64,000 nucleotides of DNA from Komarekiella atlantica HA4396-MV6 (GTDB lineage: Bacteria > Cyanobacteriota > Cyanobacteriia > Cyanobacteriales > Nostocaceae): NCBI GenBank assembly GCA_019359395.1, contig JAHHHK010000008.1:124001-188000 (forward strand), in the 5' to 3' direction. Position 1 is the stretch's first letter. The number at the start of each line of letters is the position of its first letter. A model generated the notes under the pieces. The model was given only the letters and a program-made list of their open reading frames with translations, did no database searches and was not told where the DNA came from. Below are positions 36,381-46,081 of this stretch, one piece after another. Made by a program: the position numbers and the translations under genes.

Positions 36381-36684
36381 ATTTCCAAGAAATTAGTGAA
36401 TTTTTAAAATAAAAATTAATCTATTAATAGATGAATCACCACAGTTATTACACACCTTATAAAGGTAGTTATTAGGAGTAATTCAGCAATCAATAAAATC
36501 CAAAGTATTTTACCTGAGCATGAAGTTGACTGCACATGGCTAATAAGGGCGAGTTTTAACTAAGTGTTCATACAAATACGAAATCATTCTTTAGGTAGAA
36601 AAAGTAGCTAAATTTTTTACCACAGACGAAATTATCAATTAGCTAGGCAAGCAAAACCTCAAGTCAAAATCATAAAACTTGTAC
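36381..36684. other. leader region of 36685
   Basis: No gene seen in 300 bases. It holds a weak leader-motif copy with a small hairpin near 36438-36466. Confidence 0.4.
36438..36466 (+). promoter_or_regulatory. weak leader motif plus small hairpin
   Basis: ACCAC-N6-TACACA (36438-36454) is followed by ACCTT-ATA-AAGGT. The next believable start is over 200 bases away, so this is a weaker member of the set. Confidence 0.3.
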
Positions 36685-37140
36685 ATGATAATACACAACG
36701 GCTCTTACATCTGGTTTCACGCAGGACAAACTACAAGATGGGGAACTATAAATGCGATTAAAGCATTGCCATACCTAATGATTGCATACCAAATCGACGG
36801 ACAGTGGTACAGTGACCCCGATTTTTTACCACCCAAAAATCTAGGAGTAAAACCAACAATCCCTATAAGTTCAGCAATTATACACATACCAAAAACAACA
36901 GTTGAGCTACAACCAATTGTTCAATTATGTGCGGGATTTAGAAACAGAAAAATTCACAGTCTTTGGGTAGTTAATGCTCCAGAGCAAGTATTTAAACATA
37001 TCTTAGAGTGCAAGCAATGGGGCAGTATATCACCCAAGCAACTATTAGAAACTCTGTATGAATTAATTCTTTATGGCTACGAAGTCAAAATACTTCCCGC
37101 CAAAAAGGAAACCATATCCCCAATCGAATGGATGGAATAG
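36685..37140 (+). CDS. hypothetical protein
   Basis: 151 residues from ATG 36685. No family recognised. Beta-rich N-terminus with WGTINAIKALPYLMIAY and a C-terminal GYEVKILPAKKE motif. No signal peptide. The next gene overlaps its last 13 bases, so the two are translationally linked. Confidence 0.5.
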   Translation: MIIHNGSYIWFHAGQTTRWGTINAIKALPYLMIAYQIDGQWYSDPDFLPPKNLGVKPTIPISSAIIHIPKTTVELQPIVQLCAGFRNRKIHSLWVVNAPEQVFKHILECKQWGSISPKQLLETLYELILYGYEVKILPAKKETISPIEWME

Positions 37141-37973
37141 TAATGACTAATAGCAACCAACAACTCACACTTTACTATCCTTGTGTAGTCCAAATTTTAG
37201 ATCAGTTTGTACAAACAATATCAGTTGAGTTTTGGATACAGAATCCAATAAACGACAAATGGAATTTGGTAGTCTTGAAAGATGGTGATAGCAGCAGCCT
37301 ATCGGGTTATACATCTGCGACAGCACCACGTAAAATGGCATACCTCAATGAAGAATATCTATCAATAGAAGCCTTTTTGCAAGCCAAAAAAGAAGAAGGT
37401 GTAGACTATCCCATTCGACATAAAAGAACTTATCTGACAGTTAAGGGTGCTGCATCTCACAAACTATTCTGGACATGGACAAATCCTCAGACCAATAAAA
37501 TTGAACGCATCCATTGGCATCCTTTAGCTATAAAAGCAAAGGCAAGTGAAGATGACCGAACTGATTACTCAAATATAACTCCAGTCAAGATTGTAAATGG
37601 AAAATTAATTACACTTGAAAAGGAGAATTTACCATCAAATAGAGCAGCTTTTTCGGAGTTTCTTGCAGACAGGGAAGAAAACCTCCGCCTTGCACTCGAA
37701 GCCCTAAAATCACCCAATCCTGATGCAGCCCTTGAACTGCTAGCCATCATGGAAGAAATATCCAAAGACTGCTTCTACGCCAGTTGGATTATGGGCAATG
37801 GATACAATTTAGAATCAATTCTTAAATCATGGGATGGCACTAGCAACGTCAGCTACGGCGGTGGGGAAATCACACAGCAACAGTTAGCACTAATGCGCGT
37901 TCTTTCTGAACTATCCCAAGGTTGGTGGTTTTGGGATGAAGATCAGGATACTGGGGTAATTTTCCAAAGTTAA
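37128..37973 (+). CDS. hypothetical protein
   Basis: 281 residues (ATG 37143 is an alternative start). No family recognised. A beta-rich N-terminal half (TLYYPCVVQILDQFVQTISV, WTWTNPQTNKIERIHWHPL) and a helical C-terminal half (LRLALEALKSPNPDAALELLAIMEE) are visible. Overlaps the upstream gene. Confidence 0.5.
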   Translation: MDGIVMTNSNQQLTLYYPCVVQILDQFVQTISVEFWIQNPINDKWNLVVLKDGDSSSLSGYTSATAPRKMAYLNEEYLSIEAFLQAKKEEGVDYPIRHKRTYLTVKGAASHKLFWTWTNPQTNKIERIHWHPLAIKAKASEDDRTDYSNITPVKIVNGKLITLEKENLPSNRAAFSEFLADREENLRLALEALKSPNPDAALELLAIMEEISKDCFYASWIMGNGYNLESILKSWDGTSNVSYGGGEITQQQLALMRVLSELSQGWWFWDEDQDTGVIFQS

Positions 37974-38049
37974 ACTTACAGGGGAATCGCCTGATTATTT
38001 GGGCTGGGAGTATTGCAATCGCTGTGAGAAATTTATTAGTGGATTAAAC

Positions 38050-38463
38050 TTACAATTCTATATCCCTGTTTTGAATCGGAAAAAACTGATATTGCTTTTG
38101 CTGTGCAGCAGCTATTTCTGACGGAGTATTAAATACAGTAGCCTTTGTACCAAGTTGGAGTTCTTGGTATAAAGGCACACCATCACCATCATTATCGCTG
38201 AGAAGAATCTTGGTCATGATGTGAACAGGGGCAACTTGCGCGAGGCGATTGACTACATTAGCAACAAACTCGTTAGATGCGTCGCAGCTATCAAGGTATC
38301 TAATCAAAGCATCAGCAGTAGCCTCAGTCATCTTGGCTGGGTCTTTTACCCCCGCTTCCAGAATAAAATCGTCATAAATAGCTTTCTCGCTATCAGTAAA
38401 ATTTTCTTTGCCAGCTTGCTGGATGATTAATTCAGCAAGCTGTTGTTGATTTAAAGTTGCCAT
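38050..38463 (-). CDS. small protein with EF-hand-like calcium loop
   Basis: 137 residues on the minus strand, convergent with the upstream pair. A helical N-terminus precedes LLSDNDGDGVPLYQEL (about residue 88-103), which matches the D-x-D-x-D-G calcium loop of EF-hand/dockerin-like motifs, only once. Function unknown. A 30-base near-palindrome lies about 125 bases upstream of its start. Confidence 0.5.
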   Translation of the reverse strand: MATLNQQQLAELIIQQAGKENFTDSEKAIYDDFILEAGVKDPAKMTEATADALIRYLDSCDASNEFVANVVNRLAQVAPVHIMTKILLSDNDGDGVPLYQELQLGTKATVFNTPSEIAAAQQKQYQFFPIQNRDIEL

Positions 38464-38586
38464 AGTGGTTTTTAGATATTATTAAAAGGTAAGTACTCTG
38501 GTAACAGTCTTGAATCAATTGTTTTGCTTTATTAACTGAGCCGTATCGTAGCTGGTGAATAGCTTAGTGCAGCCTATGTGGGTGTT

Positions 38587-38616
38587 AGTTACAAAGAGTG
38601 ATCGCTCTTTGTAACT
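38587..38616. promoter_or_regulatory. 30-base near-palindrome, operator candidate
   Basis: AGTTACAAAGAG (38587-38598) pairs perfectly with CTCTTTGTAACT (38605-38616) around a 6-base centre. It lies between two divergent genes (38463 minus and 38747 plus). No T tract on either strand, so it is more like an operator than a terminator. Confidence 0.45.
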
Positions 38617-38746
38617 GCTTTATGTTATTTACTAATACTACTTGGGTACTATAAATTCATACCTCTCATGATACCGCCAATAATCAGGGTTTTTGGATTG
38701 ACAGAATCTGAGCTTATTCCAAAAGCTATTTTAAAAAATTAAAGCT

Positions 38747-39487
38747 ATGACTGAACCTGTACTGCTTTTTCTCGACATTAATGGTGTAATCGACGTTAAA
38801 GATAATGCTAAAACAACAGAAGAAAAACTCTCAAAAAATGAAACAGTATACCCTGTCCCTGGATCTGAAGAATTATTACAGTTAATAGATAACTGTAGCT
38901 GGATTCATCCCATGTGGATTTCTTCTTGGGGATGCCAATCATATCTGTGGAATAAATGGTCTAAAACCCGCTCTTGGCATAGTGCTTATCCATTAAATGA
39001 AGATGAAGAAAATAAAGCTTTGAGATTATTTCCAAATGCAAGTGATAAGTATTTAGCAGCACGCTGGCATAGCCGGGACTGGCAGCATCGTGTTGTGTGG
39101 ATTGAAGATGGATTCTGGTTTATGAGTGCAGCTTTGAAATGGGCTGAAAGCAATTCTAAAATTCAAATAATTGATACATCACCGACTCCTAAAGAGCGCC
39201 GTAAAGGTTATGAAGAAGGAATAGGACACTGGAATATTGAGCGAATCTGTGATGCTTTAGATATTCAGGAAAATCGAGAAATATTGTTGAATAAAATCAA
39301 GGGTTCTATTCCAGAATTAACGGATAATTTTAGCCAAAACCTAATCTCAGAGCCAGAAGAAAATCAAACAATAATATTAAATCAAATTAATATTTTCACA
39401 GCACATAAAAATACTAAAAAGCCAAAAAATCCAACGTCGTTTATCTGGAATATTCGCAATCTGTTTAAGTTCAGTAATCGCACTTAA
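38747..39487 (+). CDS. HAD-like hydrolase-domain protein
   Basis: 246 residues. The N-terminus LLFLDINGVIDV resembles the HAD nucleophile loop D-x-(D/N)-G-V and recalls the HAD domain of Swiss-army-knife-type RNA-repair proteins. Later HPMWISSWG, then RVVWIEDGF and IIDTSPTPKERRKGY could be the second and third motif strands. The family's second Asp in D-x-D is Asn here. The tail is basic and low in complexity. Substrate unknown. Confidence 0.55.
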   Translation: MTEPVLLFLDINGVIDVKDNAKTTEEKLSKNETVYPVPGSEELLQLIDNCSWIHPMWISSWGCQSYLWNKWSKTRSWHSAYPLNEDEENKALRLFPNASDKYLAARWHSRDWQHRVVWIEDGFWFMSAALKWAESNSKIQIIDTSPTPKERRKGYEEGIGHWNIERICDALDIQENREILLNKIKGSIPELTDNFSQNLISEPEENQTIILNQINIFTAHKNTKKPKNPTSFIWNIRNLFKFSNRT

Positions 39488-39516
39488 GAACAATTAATTA
39501 GCCGTACAATTCCTAT

Positions 39517-39630
39517 TTACAACTCCAGTAAACTCAACAATTTCTCTGGCAACACAGTCAAATAAGCAGAGTTCAACTTCCCTAACGACTCTGAAAACTT
39601 TTGCACCGAACCCTCAACAGAAACTGGTTT
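39517..39630 (-). pseudogene. C-terminal remnant of an unrecognised gene
   Basis: Downstream of the large minus-strand gene, a minus-strand frame reads PVSVEGSVQKFSESLGKLNS and ends LPEKLLSLLEL before TAA (39517-39519). It is closed upstream by a stop, so only about 37 residues exist. Helical and protein-like, no start with a ribosome binding site. Possibly the tail of a gene replaced by its neighbour. Confidence 0.35.
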
Positions 39631-39669
39631 TTAGGATTAAGTAATCAATCAGTGTTCTAATACCTAAAT

Positions 39670-42600
39670 TTACAAAATTTTGCGAGAGCGAATAAGATGC
39701 TCTCGAAGGTAGTACGCTCTTGATGAAGCAGTCTCGACAATTGTATTAAGCAATACAAAACAAGATTCATGCATACTTCTTGGCAAAGATCCAGTTTGCT
39801 CAAGCTGTAGAAAACGCTGAATCGCTCTTTCTAAGTAGAACGCAGTATTCACTCCTAAGAGCAAACGAGTTCCACCCTCCTCCTTTTGATGTTTTGAGAG
39901 GATATGTACCCCTAATTCAAAGAAAATTGAAGGGAAATGATACATAAGTGAGGCTAATGCTTCAAACACGTCTGAATTCTTTCCAGCATTCGTGACAAAC
40001 TCAAGCAGTAAGTCTTTGCCAAGTGCAATATCCTGAGTTTCATAATCAACCTTCTGCCAAGGCGTATCAGCATGTAACATGCTGCGAATTAATTTTCGTC
40101 TGTTATCCTGTTGCCTATAGTCGGAGTCATTACCAGAAAACTCAATAGCTATCTTTTGCATCTTCTGCGATAACTCTTTCCATAGCTGCCAGTAAATTTC
40201 TTTCTTATTTGCCCTTTCAGCAACCATAGCCACCTGTAGCATTAAAAAATTCATAAAATTAGGTGCTATCTCACAACCCATTTGCAAATGTTCAAGATAG
40301 GGTTGAAAGTTTGAATCGTACAAATAAAACAAATATTTAGCGAAACGTTCTGTGAAACTCAGTCGGATATTATAGTTTATTTCTAGATATTCTTCTTTTT
40401 CAGAACTATGCCTATTTTCTTGTTGCTCAACTTCAAAGAATAAAGTCAGCATTTTCGACAACAATTTGATATGGCTGGGTTCTAGTGAGCCATTTGGAAT
40501 CATCAGGCAAGGGCTTAAAATATGCCATGAACTATGCGAAATAAGAGTAATTTGTTCAAGGGCAGTCGAAATATCACCTCGTGTAAATCGAACGCGAAAC
40601 TCATCTTTTTGTGCTTTTCTATTAGCTAATTCAGCTTTTTTAGCATCGCTTTCTAGGAAAGATATTTGGCTTATTGTATGCTGATTATCTTGCTTACACC
40701 AGGCATATTCAAGTGTTCCGATAATGCATTTTTGAGCAAATTCACTATCTCTTTGCCAAAGATGTTTTCTAATACCATCTGCGGCTTTTTGTCTAACATT
40801 TTCGTTAGCATGTGTTAACGCAGTCACAATTAAACCCTTAACAATAAGCTTCTCATTTTCTTCAGAGGCAAAGTCTAGTAGAATTGGAAGAACAGATGCG
40901 GCGGCGGCTGCACCATCATGATCTGTTGCATCTGCAATTGCAATTGAATTGTCTGTATCTGCATTTGCCCCAACTGTTTGACCAATTAGCTCGGCACACC
41001 ACAAAATATCTTCTTCATTTAGTTCACCCGAATAATCTCGTACAAAAATAGCAGCAGCAGTAACAATAGCACCAAAATACATTGCTGCCAGCTCGCTTAC
41101 TGCACCTGCCTTAAGTTCTTCAAAAATCTCTTTCGTCTCAGCAAAAGCTTTACGCCACGTCGCGTAGTATTCAGTCTCTAGTGGCTTGTATTCAAAGGTT
41201 TTGCTTGCCCACAGATATAGCGCAGAGAAGCGATTTTGTACCTGCATCCTTTCTTGAGCTTGTTGCTGAATATCCTTTAATTCAGGTTCCAAACCTTCAG
41301 GCTCAAAAATAATTCTGTTGTTCTCTTTATCTTCGATAGGTTTCCAACCACGACTGTCAATCCTATGTAAAAGGAACCGCATCGTTTCATCTTGAAGTTC
41401 AAATGCACGCAGCACATCAATAGCAGCAAGCGCTTCATCTCTCCATTCGGAAAACTGAAGGCGCACAACCAGCGTTTCTAAATGCTCTCTTCGCCACGGA
41501 CGCAGTGCAGCAGTACGTCTTTCTTCCGAATAGAGTTTAGATAGCGCATTTCTTTGATAGCCAGAACTATGCAAATCAATTTCATTGCCTCCCTCCTCAT
41601 GAATCATCCGACTCCGATCCATGTGATATAGTTCGGGATTTCTTAAAAGTGGTAGCGCAGCTTTCCCAACTTTTTCAGGAAATCCCATTGCTACAGAAGC
41701 TAACACTGCTGTAGGCATTACAGAGTTACTATTTCGCAAAATATAGTCAAACAGCCACTCTATCTGGTCTGATGTACAAGATTCTGTATATGCAATGAGA
41801 AAGTTTTCAAGTGCCATCAAGGCACACTGTAGTAGATATGGAACATTAGAAAGTCCACGGTATGCTGACCAAAAATCACCAGAATAATGATATACTTTTT
41901 TCCCATTATTTAACCGAATCGTCAATGGTTCAAACACCGATTCTGATAATTCTCGTGAGATCGACGAATATCCTTGTGATAAATACAACTCAGGGTGAGT
42001 ATATTCTTCTACTGCTCTGTTCAGCAGTTTCAAAATAAAATCCAAGCCTTTTTTTGGATGGAAACGTAAAAGGTGTTGGAATGGTCCCTTAGAGCCACTA
42101 GCTGGGAAAAAATTGTTTTTGTATTCGTGAAGACCAAAGTGTTGAGCTACTCCTAAATCACGCCTATATCTAGGCTGATCTTTATCCTCGATTTCTTCAA
42201 TGAACCATTCAAACCAAGCTAGTTTAATTAATCTATTTGGAGCATATTTGCAGAAGAAAGCTGATTCAATGCCCTCAAAAGACATGTTGCAAAAGTCTTT
42301 TATATAAGATAGTCTATGGCTTGTACTTCGGTAAACAAGAACATCTATCTCCAAAAGCTCTATAAATTCTTTACGAATTGCTGGAATAGTTTTTATAATG
42401 ATACTAAGTAGTTTTTTTCTATCATCATCATCTCTGTATGACTCTTTAATTCCAGCTAACAGATGAAGGGCTAGTAACCCTGCTTCACAGGCTGGCACTA
42501 ATAATTCCTTATCCAGGTGGAGTAAAGACGACCAGTCATTTAGGATTGCTGTTACATGTGATGTTAAAGCTTCTGATAAAAGTTCTCTATTTTCAAACAG

Positions 42601-44787
42601 AAAACAGATGATGGCTTTCCATCCTTGACCATAAGGCTTAAGAAACAAAGCATCAACCAAAGTCTTTTCATCATTTTCTTTTGGTCTTAAAGTTAACGTT
42701 TGATCTGGAGTTTGACATGCTATTCGGAGAATGAAACAGAAACGTTTAAGAAGCTCTCCATTTTCTAAAAAAAGTTGATCCTTTAACAATCTGAGAAATT
42801 CGTCTGGATTATCACCTTGAAGTACAGCAGCAATAGTTTCATCTTGCCAGTATCTCTGGATGTCTTGACTGCTAAGAACAGAGCGTACAAATTCTCCAAC
42901 TTTCTCTCGATACCTTAGTTTTTGGTGAAGCCATAAGCGAAAAGCCCGATTTATAGAAGGTTCATGACCTATTGCATCAAGAAAATTCTGTGTATTGCCT
43001 GAGTGTCTCCGATAAGCATCATCAATGTATTGATCGAGCGCCCAATCCTCTAGAACGTCGTGTGCTGGGCTAACGAGACCATTCTTGGAATCGCGACGAA
43101 CTAAATTATCCTCTTCAAGCTTGAGTACAACATCGCCATCAAACTCAGTCTCTGGAACTCCATAAACCATTTGCTTGGCGCGATTAATTGCGATACCTAC
43201 AAAGACTTGCCTACGCTTAAGCGGCATCCCGTTTGCTCTCACTTGTTCCTTTGCAATCACATCTCGCCAAACTGCGGTGCGAAACTCCTTTTCACCATCT
43301 TTAGGCGCAAACTCTGTTCCGGCTTGAAGAACTCTATATGCTAAATCCGCAAAAAAGGGAGATTTCAACAACAGCTTTAAAGTTGAATTATCAGCAATTT
43401 TTTGTAATGGTTCAAGTTGTTCACACAGATTCTGAACTTGGTCATTACTAAAACCACTTAATGTAAGCGTTGTAAAGTTAATCCCAAAAGGTTGAAGATA
43501 GTGAAAAGTTATTAGTTGATATGCGTAATCACGACCGGTAGCAATCACAGTCCAACCTTGCTGTTTTTTCAGTAAATGAAGCAAATCTCTGAACGCTGTC
43601 GTTTTTTCTAACTCAAGAAGCTTTTCTAACGATTCGATAATCAAGTATTTTTTTGGCATTAAAGCGAAACCTGCTTCTAAATCGCGAAGCGAACCTCTTA
43701 AGCCCATTGCTGAAAACACATTATCGAGGTGGGCTTGATCCAGATCCTCTGTGCGTAAACAGAAGATAGGGGCGCGTTCGCTTATATAGTCTGAGAATTC
43801 TCGTATTAGACTAGACTTTCCAGCACCGCGTTCACCAGACACAAAAACAAAACTGGAGGTTTCAATAAAGCTGAGTAATTGAGCAAATGTATCTGATTGC
43901 TTAATGTGAATTCCACCAACAGTAGTTCTTATACCACCTAAAATGTAATTACCATGCTCCTTAAGCTTATTGACATCTGATGACCAACTAGAAGAATTAA
44001 CGGTATTAAATGCATTCCGAATATCTTCGGGCAAAGTTTTTAAAGTGAGTGTTCCTGCGTTCTGGTTAGCAGTTTGAACAGCATCAACAACTCTCGTCCA
44101 CAATGATGGCGCAGCTTGATTTGAATATTGAGCAATCAGGGAGTGAAGCAAAGACAATGTACTTCCTGATTCTGTATCTAAATCGTAGCCAATGATATGA
44201 AAAACTTTTAAGAACTCCCATAACTGCCTGTCAGAAACATCAGTTTCGTTATTTGCAGTCTTCAAATGTGTTTTGAACGCTTCTAGCTTTTTTCTTTTTG
44301 CATCACTACTAAAATTAGCAGTATTAATTTTTATGAGAAATTCTTCTTCATTTTCAGCGTGCCTTGCCCATTCAAGAATAGGTCTTACATCGTTTATGTC
44401 AGTTGCGCTTAAAAGACCTGTAATAAGAGCGAGGGCATCAGTGTTGGAATCAAAACTTTCGTCATTAAAATCATTCCAGGTACTTTGAATTACTTCAGCA
44501 AAGGTTGCATCCTTTCCCGTTATACTAATGTCATGTTTTATTTGAGCCAGCAGCTTTGCTTCTTTCTCTGTTTCTAACTGTTTCGAGATTACAATAAAAT
44601 CATCAGTATTAAAGCCAGCGTAACGTCCTTGTAGCTTGATCTTCGTGATTGGAAAAGGTGCTAGACAGGGCGCAAGCCGACCTGAAAGCATAAGAACAGT
44701 GAATGCTGCTTGAACTCGCGTTTCAAAGTTCGATCCACCACCACCAGTAGAAAAAGGGTTACTTTGTTGCTTTGCTGCCTCAGTCAT
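39670..44787 (-). CDS. Avs-like protein: Cap4-type nuclease plus STAND NTPase
   Basis: 1705 residues, the largest gene here. The N-terminus resembles the Cap4-type dsDNA nuclease (PD-(D/E)XK fold): Glu22 in GGSNFETRVQAAF, Asp62/63 in NTDDFIVIS and Q-x-K (82-84) in AQIKHDI. A P-loop NTPase follows, with Walker A SGERGAGKSS (about 316), Walker B-like LIIESLEK (about 375) and sensor ATGRDY. The remaining 1200 residues are helical repeats (for example AADGIRKHLWQRD). N-terminal nuclease, central STAND-type NTPase and long repeat C-terminus form the plan of AVAST/Avs antiviral proteins, which recognise phage proteins and then degrade DNA. No partner gene is beside it. Family call moderate; defence role inferred. 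Confidence 0.7.
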   Translation of the reverse strand: MTEAAKQQSNPFSTGGGGSNFETRVQAAFTVLMLSGRLAPCLAPFPITKIKLQGRYAGFNTDDFIVISKQLETEKEAKLLAQIKHDISITGKDATFAEVIQSTWNDFNDESFDSNTDALALITGLLSATDINDVRPILEWARHAENEEEFLIKINTANFSSDAKRKKLEAFKTHLKTANNETDVSDRQLWEFLKVFHIIGYDLDTESGSTLSLLHSLIAQYSNQAAPSLWTRVVDAVQTANQNAGTLTLKTLPEDIRNAFNTVNSSSWSSDVNKLKEHGNYILGGIRTTVGGIHIKQSDTFAQLLSFIETSSFVFVSGERGAGKSSLIREFSDYISERAPIFCLRTEDLDQAHLDNVFSAMGLRGSLRDLEAGFALMPKKYLIIESLEKLLELEKTTAFRDLLHLLKKQQGWTVIATGRDYAYQLITFHYLQPFGINFTTLTLSGFSNDQVQNLCEQLEPLQKIADNSTLKLLLKSPFFADLAYRVLQAGTEFAPKDGEKEFRTAVWRDVIAKEQVRANGMPLKRRQVFVGIAINRAKQMVYGVPETEFDGDVVLKLEEDNLVRRDSKNGLVSPAHDVLEDWALDQYIDDAYRRHSGNTQNFLDAIGHEPSINRAFRLWLHQKLRYREKVGEFVRSVLSSQDIQRYWQDETIAAVLQGDNPDEFLRLLKDQLFLENGELLKRFCFILRIACQTPDQTLTLRPKENDEKTLVDALFLKPYGQGWKAIICFLFENRELLSEALTSHVTAILNDWSSLLHLDKELLVPACEAGLLALHLLAGIKESYRDDDDRKKLLSIIIKTIPAIRKEFIELLEIDVLVYRSTSHRLSYIKDFCNMSFEGIESAFFCKYAPNRLIKLAWFEWFIEEIEDKDQPRYRRDLGVAQHFGLHEYKNNFFPASGSKGPFQHLLRFHPKKGLDFILKLLNRAVEEYTHPELYLSQGYSSISRELSESVFEPLTIRLNNGKKVYHYSGDFWSAYRGLSNVPYLLQCALMALENFLIAYTESCTSDQIEWLFDYILRNSNSVMPTAVLASVAMGFPEKVGKAALPLLRNPELYHMDRSRMIHEEGGNEIDLHSSGYQRNALSKLYSEERRTAALRPWRREHLETLVVRLQFSEWRDEALAAIDVLRAFELQDETMRFLLHRIDSRGWKPIEDKENNRIIFEPEGLEPELKDIQQQAQERMQVQNRFSALYLWASKTFEYKPLETEYYATWRKAFAETKEIFEELKAGAVSELAAMYFGAIVTAAAIFVRDYSGELNEEDILWCAELIGQTVGANADTDNSIAIADATDHDGAAAAASVLPILLDFASEENEKLIVKGLIVTALTHANENVRQKAADGIRKHLWQRDSEFAQKCIIGTLEYAWCKQDNQHTISQISFLESDAKKAELANRKAQKDEFRVRFTRGDISTALEQITLISHSSWHILSPCLMIPNGSLEPSHIKLLSKMLTLFFEVEQQENRHSSEKEEYLEINYNIRLSFTERFAKYLFYLYDSNFQPYLEHLQMGCEIAPNFMNFLMLQVAMVAERANKKEIYWQLWKELSQKMQKIAIEFSGNDSDYRQQDNRRKLIRSMLHADTPWQKVDYETQDIALGKDLLLEFVTNAGKNSDVFEALASLMYHFPSIFFELGVHILSKHQKEEGGTRLLLGVNTAFYLERAIQRFLQLEQTGSLPRSMHESCFVLLNTIVETASSRAYYLREHLIRSRKIL

Positions 44788-45153
44788 TTATTCCCAGCGC
44801 TTTAGTCTCCCTCCGATTATCTTCTTCATTTAAACTAAGTGTCAATCCTAATTAAAAATTGTTGAAACCTATATATAGTAGGAGCTTTCAGATTATTTTC
44901 TGAAAAATACACCTGTCTCATTGATGACACATTTGTGAGATATTAAATTTATATACTATTTATCAATAAGCAATAATACCTAAATTATTACTAAAATTGG
45001 GGAACACAACTAAAATCATTTGCTGGTATAAAAGTTAGCAAGCACATCAGATTCAAACATTCTTTTAAGAAGAAATAAGCTCGCTATTAGGCAACAAATT
45101 CAAACTGCGATCGATTCAACAATAACGCAATCAACTGATAGAGGTATAGAGCT
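44788..45153. other. divergent promoter region
   Basis: No gene in 366 bases. It separates the Avs-like gene and the glycosyltransferase. It contains a 7-bp hairpin TTTCAGA/TCTGAAA (about 44889-44908) and a TATAAA box near 45027. Confidence 0.45.
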
Positions 45154-45987
45154 TTGAAACTATCAATTATCACTGCAACCTACAATAGACCTATGCAGCT
45201 TGCATCTACTACACTGCCAAGCATTCAAAGTCAAACTGACCGCAATTTTGAGTGGATCGTCATCAATGATGGCGCTAATCCTGATACCAAAGATATCATC
45301 TCTAGCATTAAGGCAAGAGCTGATTTTCCCATCAGTTACATTGAAATGGAACACCCTGAACCGAACAGTGGCTTTGGCTTGTGCTACGCTCGAAACTTGG
45401 GACTAGATGCAGCTGGTGGTGACATTGTTTCATACCTGGACGATGACAACAGCATTGCTCCTGAATTTATTGCCTCAATGCGGCAGTATTTTGAACAATA
45501 TCCCAATATTCGATACAGCATGGCAAGACAACAGCGCCGCCGCGATGTCATCCACAATGGTAGTGTTATTCGCCAAGGAAAGCCGTTTGTTTCGCCTAGC
45601 AATTGCTGCTCCTTACAGCAGCTTCTATGGCAACAAGAGATATTCGACAGCAATGGTTTCGTCCACTACCGAAGCAATGCTCCTAGATGGAACCCCCAGT
45701 TTCAAGTATTCGCGGACTACGAGTATTTGCTGCAATGTGCTTGCATCTGGGGTGAAGGTGGCTTTGGTCTCAATAACAGCATTCTTGTTAACTATATTCA
45801 GTCTTCTATCGGTATTATTGGTAGTTCCAACTATGAGCAATGGGCAACTGAGCTATCACTGATTGTTAGTAATCAAGCTAACTATTCCATCCTTCAAGAC
45901 AATGCTGTTGAACGCTTAGAGCAGCTTGTAGACACTTATAGTACTAAAGCACAAATTTCATTAACGCCAAAAGCATTTGCATTCTAA
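45154..45987 (+). CDS. family 2 glycosyltransferase
   Basis: 277 residues. Starts at TTG 45154, with GAGG nine bases upstream. The GT-A fold is clear: LSIITATYNRP at the N-terminus, a nucleotide-binding region FEWIVINDGAN and the metal-binding motif SYLDDDNS (about residue 95). The later segment (FADYEYLLQ) fits the acceptor side. The enzyme transfers a sugar from a nucleotide-sugar, probably to a surface glycan; the substrate is unknown. A lone glycosyltransferase on a plasmid may be surface-modifying cargo. Confidence 0.8.
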   Translation: MKLSIITATYNRPMQLASTTLPSIQSQTDRNFEWIVINDGANPDTKDIISSIKARADFPISYIEMEHPEPNSGFGLCYARNLGLDAAGGDIVSYLDDDNSIAPEFIASMRQYFEQYPNIRYSMARQQRRRDVIHNGSVIRQGKPFVSPSNCCSLQQLLWQQEIFDSNGFVHYRSNAPRWNPQFQVFADYEYLLQCACIWGEGGFGLNNSILVNYIQSSIGIIGSSNYEQWATELSLIVSNQANYSILQDNAVERLEQLVDTYSTKAQISLTPKAFAF

Positions 45988-46027
45988 CAATATAAAGAAG
46001 CTTGTTAATAGCATAGCAATAACTAAA

Positions 46028-46080
46028 ACCACTACTTTTGACTAACGCCTACCTGCTAAAACAGCAAGTAGGTAATTTTT
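46028..46080 (+). promoter_or_regulatory. leader motif plus terminator-like hairpin at a start codon
   Basis: ACCAC-N10-TAACGCC (46028-46048) overlaps a 10-bp stem CCTACCTGCT/AGCAAGTAGG (one mismatch, 46048-46057 with 46063-46072). A T tract abuts ATG 46082 directly, so no classical ribosome binding site remains except AAGTAGG in the stem. Confidence 0.55.
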
Positions 46081-46081
46081 T

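Noticed and set aside
37976-38110. Zinc-ribbon-like reading CNRC in the frame after 37973
   Set aside because: No start codon, runs antisense into the EF-hand-like gene; probably chance.
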